Made by a program: the position numbers and the translations under genes | Part shown: in pieces, positions 1-8,872 of the stretch | Layout: every line of letters starts with the position of its first letter | How positions within the stretch are numbered: the first letter of the stretch is position 1 | From: G965230065 sp965230065 | GTDB lineage: Bacteria; Bacteroidota; Bacteroidia; Cytophagales; Cyclobacteriaceae | DNA: 64,000 bases | Reading direction: 5' to 3' | NCBI GenBank assembly: GCA_965230065.1 | Contig: OZ245942.1 | Location: 2,418,001 to 2,482,000 of the forward strand | The notes under the pieces: model-generated | Databases searched by the model: none | Told to the model about the DNA's origin: nothing | What the model saw: only the letters and a program-made list of their open reading frames with translations

Positions 1-671
1 AATTTTTTTTTCCCTTTGAATAACTATTATGTGAAAAAAATTCTAAATTTAGCTATTTAGGTTTGGTTAAAAATACTCAATCATATCAAAAATAGATAGT
101 GATATTTGACGTTATCTAGGGAAAATGTAAGCTATGGTATCGGTACGTGATATACTCATCATTTTACTCTCTCTCACTTTTCTTGCAAGCTGCGAGGATG
201 AGGTAGGGCCTGTCTTTGTGGAAATCCCCGGTAAACTGAAAAAAGAAATGAGCTTTTGGGATATAAATGGGGAAGAGCCAATGGGGTATGCTGAATATAA
301 ATACGGAGCGCATGGTAAGTTACTGGAAGAGCATTTAAGCATTATTTCACCAGGAAAGAGTATGATAACCAAGATAGGCTGGTAAGGGAAACCTCATATA
401 CTAATCAGCTTGGGGAGTTTTTAAAAGGCTCTTACAGCTTGTTTGAATATGATACACAAGACAGATTGAAGAAAAGAGCCGGTTATTATAAAGATCGATT
501 AAAGCATGAAGTATTCTACGAATATGATGAAAAAGGAAGAAAAGTAAAGGAAAGCTTTTTTCAGCCAGAGCATGATTTTGTTTTTTCCTATGAAATTTTT
601 AGTTACAGAGAGGATGGGTTGTTACATGCGGTTACTGCATACCACTATGATGGAGGTATCAAAGATTATGT

Positions 672-679
672 ATTAAGTA
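672..679. repeat. Left copy of the IS target-site duplication
   Basis: ATTAAGTA directly precedes the left inverted repeat of the insertion element and recurs at 1608-1615 after the right end. Six of the eight bases (TAAGTA) are certain; the outer AT could instead belong to the element's right tip. Confidence 0.75.
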
Positions 680-1607
680 ACTCAAGTTGCTACCTATGAG
701 AAAAAGTGTTATCGTATTGCAGAATATAGTAGTTTTGAGGTTACCACACATCAAAACATATATTTTTATGCTCAACGACAACACCATTGCAATATACGTG
801 ATTTTGGACGATATTCTTCAAGCTATTGGCCATCAAGAAGATCAACAACGCCGTGTAAACGATGCGCTTATACTAACTACTGCTTTAATAGCCGCTTGGT
901 ATTTTGGGGGGAACTGGACCACTGCCTTGCATTATATGCGTTCCCATCACTGCTCCAAGATGTTAAGCTCTTCCCGTTTTAATCGGCGATTACATAGCAT
1001 TGCCGTGTTAGCCGAATATTGTTTCCGTTTGTTAGGGTGGGCTTTTAAGGTCACCAACTTTAGGCAACGTTATCTATTAGATACCTTTCCAGTACGGGTC
1101 TGTCACAACATTCGTATCGCTCGTTGCCGGATGCTGCAAGGAGAGGATTATCGGGGTAAAAATACCTCTAAGCGAGAATATTTCTATGGCTATAAAGTGG
1201 CTTTAGTACTCAGTGAAGAGGGATTACCCGTAGAACTAGCTTTTATACCCGGCTCTTACAGCGATCATTCAGCTTTAGCCCGCTTAGACTTTGATCTACC
1301 CAAAGGTAGTATTGTCTGGCAAGACAGTGGATTTACCGATTACCAATGGGAAGATTTTTATCAACAAGAAGAACATATTGAGTTTGCTACACAGCGCAAG
1401 AAGAACTCTCGGCGGGGGGATAGTTTTATAGATGCTATTGCCAAAAAGTACAATCGGAAAAAGATAGAAACCGTGTTTAGTGAAATTACGGCCCGGTTTG
1501 CCAAAAACCTGCATGCCGTGACAATAGCAGGTTTTCAGTATAAAGTCTTTTTAACGATCATGGCTTACAGCCTGATCAAATATATTCAGGTATAAGTAGC
1601 AACTTAG
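680..1607 (+). mobile_element. IS982-family insertion sequence
   Basis: This element of about 928 bp carries one transposase gene. The ends are imperfect inverted repeats: the left end has AAGTTGCTACCTAT and the reverse complement of the right end has AAGTTGCTACTTAT. The direct repeat ATTAAGTA flanks both sides. Its size, single DDE transposase and short variable duplication fit the IS982 family. It appears complete, so it may be mobile. It sits inside the YD-repeat lipoprotein gene in the same orientation. Confidence 0.85.
768..1595 (+). CDS. IS982-family transposase
   Basis: A DDE transposase of 275 residues from this ATG. The frame is open back to a TTG at 687, but those codons overlap the terminal inverted repeat, so the ATG at 768 is preferred. 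Family marks include an N-terminal helical part, the FPVRVCHNIRI segment, KREYFYGYKV, a DSGFTDY segment with an acidic residue, and the C-terminal RKKIETVFSEI motif with the final catalytic Glu. The length is near the usual 280-300 residues of the family. No frameshift is visible, so the enzyme may be active. Confidence 0.85.
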   Translation: MLNDNTIAIYVILDDILQAIGHQEDQQRRVNDALILTTALIAAWYFGGNWTTALHYMRSHHCSKMLSSSRFNRRLHSIAVLAEYCFRLLGWAFKVTNFRQRYLLDTFPVRVCHNIRIARCRMLQGEDYRGKNTSKREYFYGYKVALVLSEEGLPVELAFIPGSYSDHSALARLDFDLPKGSIVWQDSGFTDYQWEDFYQQEEHIEFATQRKKNSRRGDSFIDAIAKKYNRKKIETVFSEITARFAKNLHAVTIAGFQYKVFLTIMAYSLIKYIQV

Positions 1608-1615
1608 ATTAAGTA
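1608..1615. repeat. Right copy of the IS target-site duplication
   Basis: ATTAAGTA follows the right end of the IS982-like element and matches 672-679. Removing the element plus one copy restores the host reading frame. Confidence 0.75.
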
Positions 1616-1840
1616 GTATACATGAATATGAATATGACGAAAATGGTAAATTGATAAAAAGATGGATTGTAGATGGTTTAAGTTATAAGCCCCCGGGTTT
1701 TGAGCCGGGCATAGAAAAAGAGTATATTTATAACCAGGAAGGGGTACTCATAGAAAGCAGAACATATGATCCTTATATAAGTTTTTTTCTATTGCATATG
1801 AATCGGTATGAGTATTATTAAGTATTACCAATCAATCGCT

Positions 1841-2260
1841 TCAGTTATTCCCACGCATTTCCTGCCTACGCATGGGCATGGTGTCAATGAGGGAGAAAAT
1901 TTCGGAAAGACTCAGTTTTTCATACCGGGCTTTTACACCTCCATCCAGGCCAATGAGTATAAATCTATCATCACCTACCATTTGGGTGATCTCCTGCCAT
2001 ATTTTTTCATTCAGCTGGCCTTCATAATTGGTGGGGCGGTGTTGGCCATCTGTTAGGAAATACGCGATTTTCCTGTCGATAATGCCATTCTCCTGCACTT
2101 GCATGGCTTCTACGGCACTATTTAATGCTGCTTCACTTTCTACTACGCCCAGCACAATTCTGTGTTTCCATTGCAGGTCGGCAATTTTATCAATGCTTGG
2201 TTCAGAATGATGAACTTGCATAAAGCATATAAGGGACAAGATGATGGTATAGGCTAACAT
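1841..2260 (-). CDS. DUF4174 domain-containing protein
   Basis: A 139-residue protein with a short hydrophobic N-terminus (MLAYTIILSLICFMQVHH) that looks like a signal peptide. The rest matches the DUF4174 pattern: an opening strand after KHRIVLGV, a middle ERD-like region, then the hallmark ending ILIGLDGGVKARYE and DTMPMRRQEMR. The fold is thought to be thioredoxin-like, but no reaction is known. The gene faces the broken lipoprotein gene and ends 20 bases from it. Family assignment is confident, function unknown. Confidence 0.85.
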   Translation of the reverse strand: MLAYTIILSLICFMQVHHSEPSIDKIADLQWKHRIVLGVVESEAALNSAVEAMQVQENGIIDRKIAYFLTDGQHRPTNYEGQLNEKIWQEITQMVGDDRFILIGLDGGVKARYEKLSLSEIFSLIDTMPMRRQEMRGNN

Positions 2261-2311
2261 ATTGGGTGTTTATTAACCTAACTGTCTGCAAGCGAAATTG
2301 TTAGATGGCTA

Positions 2312-3412
2312 CTAATCCAGCTCAATCGTTTTCCCTGAGGCTGCTGACCTTCTGGCCGCATCCAAAATTTCTACTACGGTCATGTTGATTGGCAATGAGG
2401 ATAAATCGGTGGGCAAAACCTCAATTTCGCCCCGTATCACGGCAATAAGGTAAGAGAAAGGGTCATTATAAGGCTTTGGAAGGGCTGGGGCTTCCAAAGA
2501 TTGTTCGGGGGAGGACGCATTAACCCGGGTTTTCATACGGGTTGCATCTACGGTATGCACATACCCTGTTTGCCCGTACACTTCCATATCTTTCCGGTTT
2601 ATGGGCCAGTTCCAGGAAGCCTGAATAATGCCCTGGGCCTTTGGGTAAGTGACAATAATCGTAGCTTCATCATCCACTTTTGGGTAAATATCAGGCTTTA
2701 CTTGTTGGGTAACGGCAGTGACCGATTGGGGGCGTTCTCCCTGCATCAGCCAGGTGATGAGGTTGGCACCATAGCAGCCAAAGTCAATGAGCGCGCCGCC
2801 TCCGTTCAGTTTGGGGTCGGTGAGCCACTCTAAAAACTCATCATTCACGCCAATTTCTTTAGGGCCGGGGTGGCCATCATGCACCACAATTTTACGAATA
2901 TCTCCGATCTGCTTTTCTTCCATAACCATCTCAAAAGCTTTGTGCGTACTGCCATACCAGGTAGTTTCATAATTGGTAAGCAAGTGTATATTGCCTGCTT
3001 TGGCCGCTTTTTCCATGGCTTGCGCATGTTCGTTACTCACGGCCAGGGGTTTTTCTACCATCACATGAATGCCAAGTGGTGCGCAGGTTTCCACTACTTC
3101 CAGGTGCCCGTAAATGGAATTGAATGCCGTAACTACTTCAGGCTGGGTGGTTTTCAGCATGGTTTCCAAATCATCGTAAACGATATTCATAGAAAAACCA
3201 TAACGTTTTGCATACCGGGAGGCCAGTTCCCGATTGGGTTCTGCAATGCCTACAATGGTCAAATCCTCCCGGTCGGCCTGCCTGAGTAAGCCATGTACAT
3301 GCGAGTGCGTAAGCCCGGCTATTCCAATTTTCACAGGATTTTTCTCATCAGTTTGTGCATACATTACCGAAGTAAAAAGAGCGAGTAGGAGTATTAGAGC
3401 AAGTGCCTTCAT
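2312..3412 (-). CDS. Gfo/Idh/MocA family oxidoreductase, exported
   Basis: A 366-residue NAD(P)-dependent oxidoreductase. An N-terminal signal peptide (LILLALFTSVMYAQ, cleavage near residue 20) sends it out of the cytoplasm. The Rossmann fold follows, starting KIGIAGLTHSHVHGLL (about 28-43). The family motif EKPLAVS with its active-site Lys lies near residue 121. The C-terminal half holds the alpha/beta substrate domain. Such exported members are common in Bacteroidota and act on sugars or sugar-like compounds, but the substrate is not readable from sequence. It lies 50 bases upstream of the DUF4174 gene on the same strand. Confidence 0.85.
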   Translation of the reverse strand: MKALALILLLALFTSVMYAQTDEKNPVKIGIAGLTHSHVHGLLRQADREDLTIVGIAEPNRELASRYAKRYGFSMNIVYDDLETMLKTTQPEVVTAFNSIYGHLEVVETCAPLGIHVMVEKPLAVSNEHAQAMEKAAKAGNIHLLTNYETTWYGSTHKAFEMVMEEKQIGDIRKIVVHDGHPGPKEIGVNDEFLEWLTDPKLNGGGALIDFGCYGANLITWLMQGERPQSVTAVTQQVKPDIYPKVDDEATIIVTYPKAQGIIQASWNWPINRKDMEVYGQTGYVHTVDATRMKTRVNASSPEQSLEAPALPKPYNDPFSYLIAVIRGEIEVLPTDLSSLPINMTVVEILDAARRSAASGKTIELD

Positions 3413-3435
3413 GCATTTAACTTTTAATTGATAAT

Positions 3436-3511
3436 TTCAGCCGTGCAGCTACAAGTTACAGGCCATTAGCACCAACCAAGCTTCTGATAAGGCATGCGGC
3501 TTGGAGCTAAT
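3436..3511. repeat. Intergenic palindromic 7-base-rhythm repeat
   Basis: The gap between the oxidoreductase start and the LOG-family gene holds units such as GCTACAA, GTTACAG and GCCATTA, followed by a loosely inverted arm (GCGGCTTGGAGCTAATAAC). The rhythm is weaker here than in similar gaps at 7032, 45301 and 62814. Confidence 0.4.
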
Positions 3512-3518
3512 AACTATT

Positions 3519-4100
3519 TTAAGCTTTATCTCCATCCAGCCACTTTTTCACAGGCACCGGGCGGTAGTTTTCCATTAAAGTAAACAAATCATCCAGATTA
3601 TCAGCAAAAAGGGCGATTTTCCGGTTGAAAGTTTTGAGCAACCCGTTTTCTTCCATGCTGCGGAAGAGGTTATCCAATGGGTCATAATAACCGTCAACAT
3701 TCAGAATGCCAATGGGTTTTTGGTGCAGGCCCAGTTGTGCCCAGGTGAGCATTTCTGCCAATTCGTCCAGCGTGCCAAAGCCTCCGGGCAGCACAATTAC
3801 CCCTTCGCACAGGTCAGACATTTTCAGTTTCCGTTCGTGCATGGTTTCTACCATAATCAGTTCGGTGATGCCTTCATGGGCTACTTCCTTGGAAGACAAA
3901 AACCGGGGAATAACGCCAATAACCTTTCCTCCATTTTCCATAGTGGCATTGGCTACCACGCCCATCAACCCCAGTTTTCCGCCACCGTACACCAATGTAA
4001 TCTGCTTTTCTGCCAGCATTTTGCCCAGTTGATGGGCTGTTTCTGCAAAAACAGATGAATTTCCCTGACTGGATGCACAAAAGACCGCGATACTTTTCAT
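3519..4100 (-). CDS. LOG-family protein (TIGR00730), nucleoside 5'-monophosphate phosphoribohydrolase-like
   Basis: A 193-residue Rossmann-fold protein. It starts MKSIAVFCASSQG, has the GGGKLGLMG loop (about 40-48) and the family signature PGGFGTLDE (about 105-113), whose Glu is needed for activity. Related plant and bacterial LOG enzymes release the free cytokinin base from its riboside monophosphate; bacterial members also act on AMP-type nucleotides. The length is typical. Family assignment is firm; the true substrate is inferred. Confidence 0.9.
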   Translation of the reverse strand: MKSIAVFCASSQGNSSVFAETAHQLGKMLAEKQITLVYGGGKLGLMGVVANATMENGGKVIGVIPRFLSSKEVAHEGITELIMVETMHERKLKMSDLCEGVIVLPGGFGTLDELAEMLTWAQLGLHQKPIGILNVDGYYDPLDNLFRSMEENGLLKTFNRKIALFADNLDDLFTLMENYRPVPVKKWLDGDKA

Positions 4101-4151
4101 AATAAAACTGTATATTTATTCTTCCGGCAAACTAAATTTTTCAAAGCATCT

Positions 4152-4616
4152 ATGAAAGCTTCCATTGTTATATTTATGTTATGTGGGTTTTTAAGTTACG
4201 CGGCAAAATGCGCTTCAACTGACCTTTCCCCTGAAGATGAGGTAATTCAAACCATCCAACAGCTTTTTGATGGAATGCGCAAAGGGGACAGCACCATGGT
4301 ACGTTCTGTTTTTTATGAAAATGTCCGTTTGCTCACCATCGTTAATGAAAATGAACCTATTTTACACGAAGGGTCAGTTGATAAATTCGTAGAAGCTGTG
4401 GGTACGCCTCATGAAGAAATATGGGACGAAAGAATTGGTAAATATGAGGTGCGTATTGATGGGGATTTGGCTTCGGTCTGGACACCTTATACTTTTTATC
4501 TTGGAAATGAGTTAAGCCATTGCGGGGTAAATGCATTTCAATTATTTCGCAACAAAGAAGGATGGAAAATAATTCAAATCACAGATACACGACGGAAAAC
4601 AGGATGTGAGAAATAG
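4152..4616 (+). CDS. NTF2-like (SnoaL/lumazine-binding-like) secreted protein
   Basis: A 154-residue protein with a signal peptide (IVIFMLCGFLSYAAKC), possibly a lipoprotein through Cys20 although the lipobox AAKC is weak. The mature part follows the cone-shaped NTF2-like fold: a helix EDEVIQTIQQLFDGMRKGD, then paired strands ending in WKIIQITDTRR. These proteins bind small molecules or act as minor enzymes; no catalytic set is clear here. It diverges from the LOG-family gene and lies 9 bases before the GH113-like gene. Confidence 0.7.
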   Translation: MKASIVIFMLCGFLSYAAKCASTDLSPEDEVIQTIQQLFDGMRKGDSTMVRSVFYENVRLLTIVNENEPILHEGSVDKFVEAVGTPHEEIWDERIGKYEVRIDGDLASVWTPYTFYLGNELSHCGVNAFQLFRNKEGWKIIQITDTRRKTGCEK

Positions 4617-4625
4617 AAAGCACCA

Positions 4626-7019
4626 ATGACAAGTCATAATAAATACATATTGCAAAATTATGGTGCAGGCGTCCCGCCTGTACAGGCGAAATGCTGGAAT
4701 CAGCCCCGCCTGTACTACAACCTAACACTTTTTATTTGCCTACCATCAAATATTCTCAATAAACTGTTATGTGGTATTTTTTTTCTCTCTTTGCTGGCCT
4801 GTCAGGCCCAAACCCGGAACGTAGCAGAAGGTGATGCTTTACCCACACGCCGGGAATTATCCAGGGCATTCCGGGATAACCACCCTTATTTGATTGTGTA
4901 CGGAAACCAAAACCCTGCCTATGGTAACAAATACAGAGCTGTCGCAGAAGAAGTGCAGGCATTTTTATCTGACCGAAAAGTAATGATAAAAGCAGATGAT
5001 GAAGTGCTTCCACACGAACTTTCTGAGAACATCCTCTTTCTTGTGGGTACGGCTTCATCCAACCAGGTAATTGCCGAATTATCAGAAAACCTTCCGGTAA
5101 AACTAGAAAAAAACAGCTTCACCTTTGCTGGCAATAGCTATTCTGATTCGGCTAGTGTTTTCCTGCTTCCTGTTTATCCCAATCCATTAGCTACGTCCCT
5201 TCCGGTTTCTTTGCTTACCGGCACCAGCGATGCCACTTTATCTTTTGTGTATGCCCATCAGTGGCAATCTTTGCTGCGCGAACGCTGGGGATATGCCATT
5301 TACCAGGACGGAAAACGCAGGGTCATGGGCCTGTTTTCAGACAGCCTCTGGCAGGTAGATCCTTCTGTACATTTTGATTTTGGATCTTCAGGAAAAGTGG
5401 TGAAAGAAACACCCCACTTTCGTTTTACCATACATCAGGTTTCCCTGCCTACCTCAGAAATAGAAACCATCGCCCGGGCTTGTGAAAACTACACCCGGTC
5501 TATCGACAATTTTTTGGGTTTCCGGGATTTACAGAAAATTGATTACCATATCTACCCTTCTACGGAAGTGAAAGGTTTAATGACAGGAAATACCAACCAG
5601 GGGCATGTAGATTTTGAGAAGTATGCCGTACATACGGTAATCAATGAAGAATTTACCGGTAATTTCATTGCAAAAGAAGGGGAACTCATTATCCGACATG
5701 CCCTGGGAAAACCACAAATCAATGCACTGGAACAAGGATTGGCCATTTCTTTTACCCATGCCTGGCAGAAAAAAGGTTATCAATACTGGGCGCAACGTTT
5801 GTTCCAATCAGGCAATATGCTTTCGCTTACCGATTTGCTAAACGATGAAATGTGGCAGAAAGAGTCTTATCTGATAACAGGTTGTCTGGCAGCCACTTTT
5901 ACTGATTTTTTGGTGCAGTATTGGGGGAAAGATGTTTTTTTGGAAAAGTACGAACACTGGCAGCCTACAGCCCAAGAAATAACAACGCTGGAAAAACACT
6001 GGCATGTGCATTTGGCCGAACAGACAGAGGCCTTTTCTATGACAACGCCAAATGCACCAAAATCCCTGCCTTATTGCGAAGGGTTTAATTTTACACATGA
6101 AGGATATCAAATTTACAATGGGTATAATTCAGAACGGGCCACGGTTTCTTTGCAAAAACTCCACACCCTGGGCAGCAATGCAGTGGCTTTGGTGCCTTAT
6201 TCCTTCATGCGCAATCCTAAGTCGCCATCCTATTTACCCATCAACAGAAGTGCACATGGAGAAAACGATGAAGGGGTCATCCACTCGGCTTTTGAAGCAA
6301 AACGCCGGGGTATGGTTACCATGCTAAAGCCCCAGGTGTGGATTAGGGGCGGTTGGCCAGGCGATGTAGCCATGCAAACCGAAGCAGATTGGCAGGCATT
6401 TTTTGAATATTATTACCGATGGATAAGGCATTACGCCTTGCTGGCCGAAATGTACAACTTTGATATTTTCTGCATAGGTGTAGAGTTCAACAAAGCCACA
6501 CTGGCAAGGGAAGATGATTGGCGGCAAATGATTAATAAAATACGGAAGCTCTATTCGGGCAAGCTCGTGTATGCTGCTAACTGGGGCGAAGAGTTTGAAA
6601 ACATCACCTTTTGGGATGAACTGGATTACATTGGCATCGACTGCTATTATCCGCTTTCTAAAAATACTAATCCAACAGACAGGGAATTGAAGAATAATTT
6701 TGAAAAGATTTTGGGTAAAATAGAAGATGTTTCGGCTAAATATGACAAACAAGTCTTTTTTACAGAAATTGGCTTCCGTTCGGTAGCAGGCACCTGGGAA
6801 AACCCGCATGCCGAAGCCGGAGATCGTGCTTCTAATGTACAGCATCAGGCACGCGCTTATGAAGTTGTTTTACAAAGCCTGCAAAACGAACCCTGGTGTG
6901 CCGGGCTTTTCTGGTGGAAATGGCCCACCGATTTAGAAGATTCCAACGCCACTGACCGCCGTTTTATTCCTGCTGGCAAACCAGCGGAGGAAGTGGTGGG
7001 GAAGTGGTTTGGGAGATAA
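4626..7019 (+). CDS. GH113-like glycoside hydrolase lipoprotein
   Basis: A 797-residue protein with two parts. Residues 40-60 (NKLLCGIFFLSLLAC) form a lipoprotein signal peptide, but it lies about 40 residues after the first ATG; the early codons cross a palindrome (GCCTGTACAGGC, near 4675). The true start is therefore uncertain. Residues about 60-480 are a domain I do not recognise, with a gluzincin-like helical part lacking a clear zinc motif. Residues about 490-790 match the GH113 TIM barrel: GFNFTHEGY, RGGWPGD, IGVEFN (acid/base Glu near 619) and FTEIGFRS (nucleophile Glu near 713). GH113 enzymes cut beta-mannans; the substrate here is inferred. It would sit on the periplasmic or outer face. 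Confidence 0.75.
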   Translation: MTSHNKYILQNYGAGVPPVQAKCWNQPRLYYNLTLFICLPSNILNKLLCGIFFLSLLACQAQTRNVAEGDALPTRRELSRAFRDNHPYLIVYGNQNPAYGNKYRAVAEEVQAFLSDRKVMIKADDEVLPHELSENILFLVGTASSNQVIAELSENLPVKLEKNSFTFAGNSYSDSASVFLLPVYPNPLATSLPVSLLTGTSDATLSFVYAHQWQSLLRERWGYAIYQDGKRRVMGLFSDSLWQVDPSVHFDFGSSGKVVKETPHFRFTIHQVSLPTSEIETIARACENYTRSIDNFLGFRDLQKIDYHIYPSTEVKGLMTGNTNQGHVDFEKYAVHTVINEEFTGNFIAKEGELIIRHALGKPQINALEQGLAISFTHAWQKKGYQYWAQRLFQSGNMLSLTDLLNDEMWQKESYLITGCLAATFTDFLVQYWGKDVFLEKYEHWQPTAQEITTLEKHWHVHLAEQTEAFSMTTPNAPKSLPYCEGFNFTHEGYQIYNGYNSERATVSLQKLHTLGSNAVALVPYSFMRNPKSPSYLPINRSAHGENDEGVIHSAFEAKRRGMVTMLKPQVWIRGGWPGDVAMQTEADWQAFFEYYYRWIRHYALLAEMYNFDIFCIGVEFNKATLAREDDWRQMINKIRKLYSGKLVYAANWGEEFENITFWDELDYIGIDCYYPLSKNTNPTDRELKNNFEKILGKIEDVSAKYDKQVFFTEIGFRSVAGTWENPHAEAGDRASNVQHQARAYEVVLQSLQNEPWCAGLFWWKWPTDLEDSNATDRRFIPAGKPAEEVVGKWFGR

Positions 7020-7031
7020 AGAATAAAAACA

Positions 7032-7084
7032 GTTAAACGTTATTGGTTATTAGTATATGCCGCTAATAACCAATAACGTTTAAC
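7032..7084. terminator. Perfect 22-bp inverted repeat between convergent genes
   Basis: Arms 7032-7053 and 7063-7084 are exact reverse complements around a 9-base spacer. The arms show a 7-base rhythm (GTTAAAC GTTATTG GTTATTA). It sits between the stop codons of two convergent genes, so it may end transcription in both directions, but there is no long T tract. Confidence 0.6.
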
Positions 7085-7106
7085 AAATAACAATTTTCAA
7101 TATCAG

Positions 7107-8192
7107 TTATAAAACCGCTGCTTCTAACAAAGTCAAACTTTGCGTAGCTGTATCCATTCGAGTACGGATGCCGAAAGGAAGGGTCAGGTTTTTGTCAATA
7201 TGCCCGAAAGAAAGGCCGTACATTACCGGAATGCCCAGGCCTGATAAGCGGTCGTGCAGGGTTTCGTACAACGAAAGTGACCTGTCAAAATCTTCAGCTT
7301 CGCAGTCGTTGAACCTGCCCAAAATGATACCGGCAGCGTCTTTTAGCTTTCCTGGAGTGAGCAGCAGTTGTGTCAACATCCTGTCGATGCGGTAAGGAGC
7401 TTCGCCTACATCCTCTATAAATACCAGCTTATCTTTGAAATTCAGGTCATACGCCGTGCCGTTCAAAGCTGCCATTAGCGAAAGGTTTCCGCCTATCAAT
7501 GGACCTTCTGTCGTTCCCGGACTGATGGCGAGTACTTCATCCGGAATAATTTTATCGGTTTCTGTTAAATATTCTGCCAGTGTATTGGGGTCAGGATCAC
7601 TTTTGGTATCGTTGCGCAGTTGGCCGTTTTCCGGCAATTCTGGCTGCATCAAAACTTTTTCGAAATTGGCTACGGTGTAGTCGTTGTAATCAGACCCACC
7701 CATAGGACCGTGGAAACATACCAGTCCGGTTTTTCCGAATATGCCATACAACAAAGCCGTAATATCGCTGAAGCCCACAAATACCTTTGGGTTATTCCGG
7801 ATTACGTCAAAGTCAAGATAAGGTAATATTCTGGCGCTGCCATAACCACCCCGCCCGCAAATAATGCCATTAATTCTTGGGTCGGCAAACATAGCGTTCA
7901 GGTCATCAGCCCTTTGCTGGTCAGTACCAGCTAAATACCCCCGCCTCACCAGCATATTGGGAGAGTAACGAACATTAAAGCCCAGTTTTTCATAGGCCGC
8001 AATGGCTTCCCGTAACTGCGTTTCTGTAATAAAAGTAGCAGGTGTTACAAGTCCGATGGTATCTCCCGGCTTCAGCCGCGACGGCTTGATAACGGGAAGG
8101 TCAGCAGACTGGCTGGCAAAAGCCGGAACTCCGGAAGCTACTGAAAGTAAAGAAGTGGCTCCCAGTGTGGAAAAAAAATCTCTTCTGCGCAT
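7107..8192 (-). CDS. LD-carboxypeptidase, peptidase family S66
   Basis: A serine carboxypeptidase of 361 residues that trims murein tetrapeptides (LD-carboxypeptidase) or resembles the MccF immunity peptidases. The frame is open to 8270, but the ATG at 8192 begins a Tat-like signal (MRRRDFFSTLGATSLLS), so that start is chosen. Family marks are LKPGDTIGLVTPA, the GRGGYGSARILPYLDFD segment, the nucleophile region VCFHGPMGG, and GNLSLMAALNGT with IEDVGEAPYRIDRML containing the Glu of the Ser-Glu-His triad; the His lies in LSFGHIDKN. It probably acts in the periplasm on peptidoglycan. Confidence 0.88.
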   Translation of the reverse strand: MRRRDFFSTLGATSLLSVASGVPAFASQSADLPVIKPSRLKPGDTIGLVTPATFITETQLREAIAAYEKLGFNVRYSPNMLVRRGYLAGTDQQRADDLNAMFADPRINGIICGRGGYGSARILPYLDFDVIRNNPKVFVGFSDITALLYGIFGKTGLVCFHGPMGGSDYNDYTVANFEKVLMQPELPENGQLRNDTKSDPDPNTLAEYLTETDKIIPDEVLAISPGTTEGPLIGGNLSLMAALNGTAYDLNFKDKLVFIEDVGEAPYRIDRMLTQLLLTPGKLKDAAGIILGRFNDCEAEDFDRSLSLYETLHDRLSGLGIPVMYGLSFGHIDKNLTLPFGIRTRMDTATQSLTLLEAAVL

Positions 8193-8306
8193 AGTATCGG
8201 TGATATATCTAAAAATCAAACTCAAAAAATAGGAGAAAACAATTTTAGAAATGTAATTTGGAAGAACCAAATCATTTTTTTGCAGAAATTTTACGGAGTA
8301 GGTTTT

Positions 8307-8804
8307 ATGGTCATTATTATCATGGGCGTTTCGGGTTCAGGAAAATCGCTGATTGGCAAAAAGCTGGCAGAAAAGCTGCACTTTCCCTATTACGATGCCG
8401 ATGACTTCCACCCTGAGACCAACGTAGCCAAAATGCGAGAGGGTATTCCCCTCACTGATGCTGACCGCCAACCCTGGCTGCAATCACTGGCACAACACAT
8501 ACAGGCATGGGAAAAGCAAGGAGGGGCTGTATTGGCCTGTTCGGCTTTAAAGGAAAAATACCGTGAAACACTTTCTTTCCATTATACTGATTTTGTAAAG
8601 TTTATTTATCTGAAAGGTGAGCGGGATGTCATTTTAAAGCGTATGCAGGAACGGGCACCCCATTATTTTCCTCCGGATTTACTGGATTCACAGTTTGCTG
8701 CCCTGGAAGAACCTGAGGATGTTTTTACAGTAAATATTGATGCCTCTCCTGAGACAATTCTGCAAAAAATATTGGAATATCTTTCTTCACCCAAAAAAGA
8801 ATAA
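8307..8804 (+). CDS. gntK: Gluconokinase
   Basis: A 165-residue P-loop kinase that phosphorylates gluconate to 6-phosphogluconate. The ATG at 8307 gives MVIIIMGVSGSGKS with the Walker A motif at residues 7-14; an upstream TTG at 8280 is less likely. DADDFHP (substrate-binding acidic cluster) and ACSALKEKYR with LKRMQERAPHYFPPDLLDSQ are typical of the GntK family. Length matches the family (about 165-175). No gluconate transporter or dehydratase lies nearby. Confidence 0.9.
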   Translation: MVIIIMGVSGSGKSLIGKKLAEKLHFPYYDADDFHPETNVAKMREGIPLTDADRQPWLQSLAQHIQAWEKQGGAVLACSALKEKYRETLSFHYTDFVKFIYLKGERDVILKRMQERAPHYFPPDLLDSQFAALEEPEDVFTVNIDASPETILQKILEYLSSPKKE

Positions 8805-8872
8805 TACTTCTTACGTGTTTTTGCTTCATCTTTATAAACTTAGTACCTTCATTCAGGAAGTAATAAATTAGC

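Larger units (their letters stand above)
134..1821 (+). pseudogene. YD-repeat lipoprotein gene, broken by a frameshift and an IS element
   Basis: The first codons encode a lipoprotein signal peptide with the lipobox LASC (about residues 17-20). The rest is rich in short YD-type repeats (EYDNQDRL, EYDTQDRL, YEYDEKGR, EYEYDENGK), as in RHS/YD-repeat surface proteins. The first frame stops at 385, but the repeat pattern carries on in another frame from about 340 (YFTRKEYDNQDRL), so a one-base change near 330-345 broke the frame. At 679/1608 an IS982-like element splits the gene. Joining the two sides and keeping one copy of the 8-bp direct repeat restores one frame through HEYEYDENGKL to a TAA at 1819-1821. 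The role is unknown; it was probably a surface lipoprotein. Confidence 0.8.

Noticed and set aside
2870..3289. A 139-codon plus-strand frame inside the Gfo/Idh/MocA gene
   Set aside because: It is the antisense shadow of a well-supported gene.
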